The notes under the pieces: generated by a model | The model's input: only the letters and a program-made list of their open reading frames with translations | The model's database searches: none | What the model was told of the DNA's origin: nothing | Shown: one piece after another, positions 60,964-64,000 of the stretch | How positions within the stretch are numbered: position 1 is the stretch's first letter | How the letters are laid out: each line of letters begins with the position of its first letter | Position numbers and translations under genes: made by a program | Source: Silene latifolia | Lineage: Eukaryota; Streptophyta; Magnoliopsida; Caryophyllales; Caryophyllaceae | Reading direction: 5' to 3' | Assembly: GCF_048544455.1 (NCBI RefSeq) | Contig: NC_133529.1 | Location: 52,695,401 to 52,759,400, forward strand | Length of the DNA: 64,000 bases

Positions 60964-61741
60964 TTTGAGCTGCTAAGAAGCAAGGAAACGTAAGTAAAAG
61001 CCTACAGCTCAAAATATAACGACCTTCCGCCAAAGAATCACTCGGCCGAGTATAACAGAATACTCGATCGAGTTTGGACTACTCGGTCGAGTACCACCAG
61101 TACTCGGTCGAGTTTTCCACTCCAGAAACCAACATCAAAAACACAGAAAACATACTCGGTCGAGTAAGCCCCACTCGGTCGAGTATGCTCTAATACTCGG
61201 CCGAGCTGACACAACCAGTAGCTACTGCCAAACACACCCCAAACAACACTCGGTCGAGTGCTTGGTTACTCGGCCGAGTACCCCCAACCAGTTGCCCTGC
61301 TCGGCCGAGTCAGGCAAAAAACGAGCTACAACTATTCGTAATCATACTCTACACACGCCTTTCTACCCCAAAGATACATAAAATATGTCACTATCCTTTG
61401 AAAGCCACATAATAAACACGTAACATGCCAACATATTCCATACTAAAATCTAATATCGACAAATTTCAACACCTCTTTCACATACAATCGCATTCCGCTT
61501 TTTTTATCATATCATCCAACCATTAAAGTTTTCAAGTACAACACACACGTTGACTCAACATTCAACATTTTTCCCCCATGTGACCGGTTCGAGGTCGTAA
61601 GGGGCTTTAATGTGACTCCGGGACGTCTCCCAAGTCTTTGCGGTAGCTCCTAACAACTGTCCCCGGGTTCATTTTATTTAGATTACCTAAGTTCATTGGG
61701 TTCATTAGTTTTAGGTGCCAGAATCGTCGTCTCTGATACCA
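60964..61741 (-). promoter_or_regulatory. Tekay leader with palindromes and PBS
   Basis: The PBS is TGGTATCAGAG (61741-61731), three bases from the LTR. The block 61575-61730 matches the LARD leader. About ten TACTCGGTCGAGTA-type palindromes lie at 61042-61310, between leader and gag. No ORF. Confidence 0.75.
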
Positions 61742-61744
61742 CTT

Positions 61745-62200
61745 TGTAACACCCCGATATACCAAGGTACCTTACCAAGGTCCGCCCTAGCATGAGAGAC
61801 TGTTACCTTTTCGGTTGCCCGAGGTTAGTAGATCAAACTTAACAATCCAAACACGATTATTGAAGTATAAATGAAGAAGGTTTACATGTTCTCCAAAACA
61901 AAAATCCAAAGTACAACTATGAAAGTCTAAAAACTAGAAATGAAAACTAAATCTCTTGTCGGCGGAAGCTAGACATGAGTGGTGACTCCTCATGACTCCC
62001 TCATAGCTAAGGAACATCATCACCTGTCACAATCTACTCAGCATCCCTGAATTCATCACCATAGATTTTACAAAACAACAACGGGGTCAGTTACTGTATA
62101 CCCAAAATAAAACAAATACAAAATACAACCGTGATCATCATCCGTCTCCAACTCCCAATCACAACACACAGCGGTGGGGGACCGCAGCCACACCCACCAT
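61745..62200 (-). repeat. Truncated Tekay 5' LTR
   Basis: Matches 45191-45647 closely and stops at 62200 within the sequence 'cacccaccat'. The remaining ~830 bp and the target duplication are lost. Confidence 0.85.
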
Positions 62201-64000
62201 CCTCGGTCAAAGTGTATTTTAAAATGGATTCCGTCAAATACCTCTTTGAGGAACCCGTCCTCAATGGACGCTTGGCAAGATGGACCTTAATGCTCTCAGA
62301 ATTCGATCTCAAATAAGTACCTTTGAAAGTCATAAAGGGACGCGTTGTGCTGAATTCTTCGCAGATAATCCTATCAACGATTCGCAAGCAATAGACATGT
62401 GGTCATTTCCAGATGAGGATATTTTACAAACCAGTACGGATTCTTGGATCTTTATTTTGATGGGGCATCCAATTTGAGAGGATTTAGAATAGGAGTATTG
62501 CTCATTTCTCCTGAAGGAGAGCATACACCATTTTCTGTCAAACTCGACTTTGAGGTGACAAACAATGCAGCAGAGTATGAAGCTTGCCTCAATTGTCTAT
62601 AAGCAGCAGTGAGCTTAGGCATCAAGAACCTTCGAGTTCACGAGGACTCATCTTTAATCATTAACCAAATAACTGGATCCTCGAAAATCCGAAGTGAAAG
62701 TCTAGCACCCTATCAAGCTAGGATAAATCAGATTGCTCAATTTTTTTATCAGGTTACTTATTTACACCTGCCACGCGGAGAAAATCAGTTTGCGGACGCT
62801 CTTGAAAAACTCGCATCCTTGATTAATATGCCAGACAACATGGTTGAAATGCCTTTGTGCATTGAACGGCGGTCAGAGCCAGCCTATGTACACTTCCTTA
62901 CAAATGAAGGGGAAAACCCAGGGGAACCTTGGTTCCAGGCCATTCTAAATTTCAAGCATAATGGTACATATCTACAAGATATTGATAAGAGGGGACAACG
63001 CGCCATTCGCCTACTTGCCTCTCAATACCTCCTCATGCAGGGAGAGTTATACAAAAGAACACCACTTGGTGTCATCTTGCTTGCCTTGATCATTCACAGG
63101 CACAGAAAGTAATGGAAGAAGTTCATGATGGAGAATACGGTCCTCACATGAGTTGACCTATGATGGCAAAGACAATTACGCGTCTAGGGTATTACTGGAC
63201 GAGAATGGAGTTAGATTGCATCAAATGCGTCAGGCATTGCCATAATTGCCAGATCTTCAGAAATGTGCAACATGTTCCTCCCTCAATGCTATATACCATG
63301 ACATCTCCTTGGCCATTTTCTGCTTGGGGAATAGACATCATCGGGAAAATCACTCCAGCTGGGACATGATGTCATTGTTACATTTTAGTAGCTATCGACT
63401 ATTTTGCTAAATGGGTCGAGGCAGTATCTTACACTAGCTTTACAGCCAAACATGTGGCAAAGTTCATACAAACCAATATCATTTGTCGATATGGTTGCCC
63501 ACATCAAATTATCAATGACAACGGGCCACATTTTTAGGCCGAAGCTGAACACTTGCTAGCCAAATATAAGATCAAGCATCACCATTCCTCGCCATATAGA
63601 CCATAAACTAATGGCGGGATAGAGGCCGCTAACAAAAATGTCATCACGATCCTCAAGAAAATGATCGACAATTATCGCGATTGGCCTAGCAAAATACCCT
63701 TTGCGTTATGGGGATATCGCACGTCAGTTAGGACGCCCATTGGGGCTAGTCCTTTCTATTTGACTTACGACATAGAACCTGTACAACCAGTAGAGCTAGA
63801 GATCCCATCCCTACGCATTTTACTCGAAAGTCAAATTCCAGAAGCTGAATTGAATAGGGATAGGTATGATGAACTCGTCCTCTTGGACGAACGGAGGCTA
63901 CGCGTATTGCATAATGTGCAGACATATCAGGCACATATCAAACGAGCCTTTAATAAACGGGTCAAACCCAAAAATATCAAGGAATGGGATTTAGTACTCA
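62201..64000 (+). pseudogene. Tat-type pol: RNase H regions and integrase, broken
   Basis: Begins inside the RT/RNase H end (VKYLFEEPVLNGRLARWTLM, LSEFD), with a stop after it and a frameshift. The additional RNase H of Tat elements follows (FDGASNLRGF, TNNAAEYEACLNCL, EDSSLIINQITG; family usually GDS). Integrase shows zinc-type residues (CVRHCHNCQ), first Asp (WGIDIIG), second Asp (INDNGPHF) and Glu (GIEAANK). Stops lie at 62600, 63110-63150, 63367, 63537 and 63604. The window ends inside integrase. It probably belongs with the LTR at 44098. Confidence 0.8.

Larger units (their letters stand above)
45191..62200 (-). mobile_element. Tekay-type chromovirus, rearranged, with nested elements
   Basis: A complete LTR lies at 45191-46480 and a truncated one at 61745-62200. 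From right to left on the minus strand come the PBS, leader, gag, zinc knuckle, protease, RT start, integrase and a chromodomain-like C terminus. The chromodomain places it among chromoviruses and the layout suggests Tekay. Integrase is split by a 7.5-kb LTR element. The segment from mid-RT to early integrase is lost and replaced by a hAT-like end plus a truncated copia. Many stops are present. Confidence 0.85.

Overview
This window is plant nuclear DNA, almost certainly from a eudicot. It consists of nested transposable elements with long TA, GA and CT microsatellites. I see no intact stand-alone host gene. The element lineages (Athila, Tat and Tekay Ty3/gypsy, Ty1/copia, MULE, CACTA, Helitron) and a captured HR-like lesion-inducing gene fragment support a large, repeat-rich plant genome. 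A Caryophyllales source is only a weak guess.

Layout. 1-2110: decayed Tekay-type LTR pieces with a Tat-type fragment inside. 2283-2921: TE-associated gene fragment. 3000-3715: probable small Helitron. 3716-5116: AT-rich repeats. 5117-20668: a train of DNA elements, each separated from the next by a (TA)n tract. Its centre is an 8.8-kb MULE (8849-17644) with ~430-bp TIRs, a broken transposase and a second gene encoding a plant mobile domain (PMD) protein. A CACTA element (10160-13362, TSD tac) sits inside the transposase gene and carries exons of an HR-like lesion-inducing gene. 20669-22539 and 43439-44097: CACTA-like remnants, split by an Athila element (22540-43438, minus strand, TSD ggact). 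A Ty1/copia element (32874-41647, minus strand, TSD gggtt) is inserted in the Athila gag. 44098-45190: a Tat-type LTR. 45191-62200: a Tekay chromovirus (minus strand) whose integrase is split by a gag/pol-less LTR element (47353-54839, TSD ccgat). Its RT-to-integrase segment is replaced by an 80-bp hAT-like end and a truncated copia. 62201-64000: broken Tat RNase H and integrase running off the right edge.

How the parts relate. The order of insertion can be read from target-site duplications: copia into Athila into CACTA-like DNA; the pol-less LTR element into Tekay into a Tat LTR; CACTA into MULE. The pol-less element shares its LTR ends, leader, PBS and PPT region with Tekay, so it was probably copied by Tekay proteins in trans.

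Most notable signals. (1) Three tandem hairpins in the Athila 3' region (24630-24800) have an identical 14-nt apical segment, containing a GAAA tetraloop, on three different 8-bp stems. The stems covary, and the imperfect pairs become G-U pairs only on the element's sense strand. (2) A short hairpin with a GGAC apex lies beside the polypurine tract in Athila, Tekay, the pol-less element and copia. (3) Clusters of short palindromes, with a different core in each TE family, occur in MULE TIRs, Athila and Tekay-type elements. (4) DNA elements are chained through (TA)n tracts.
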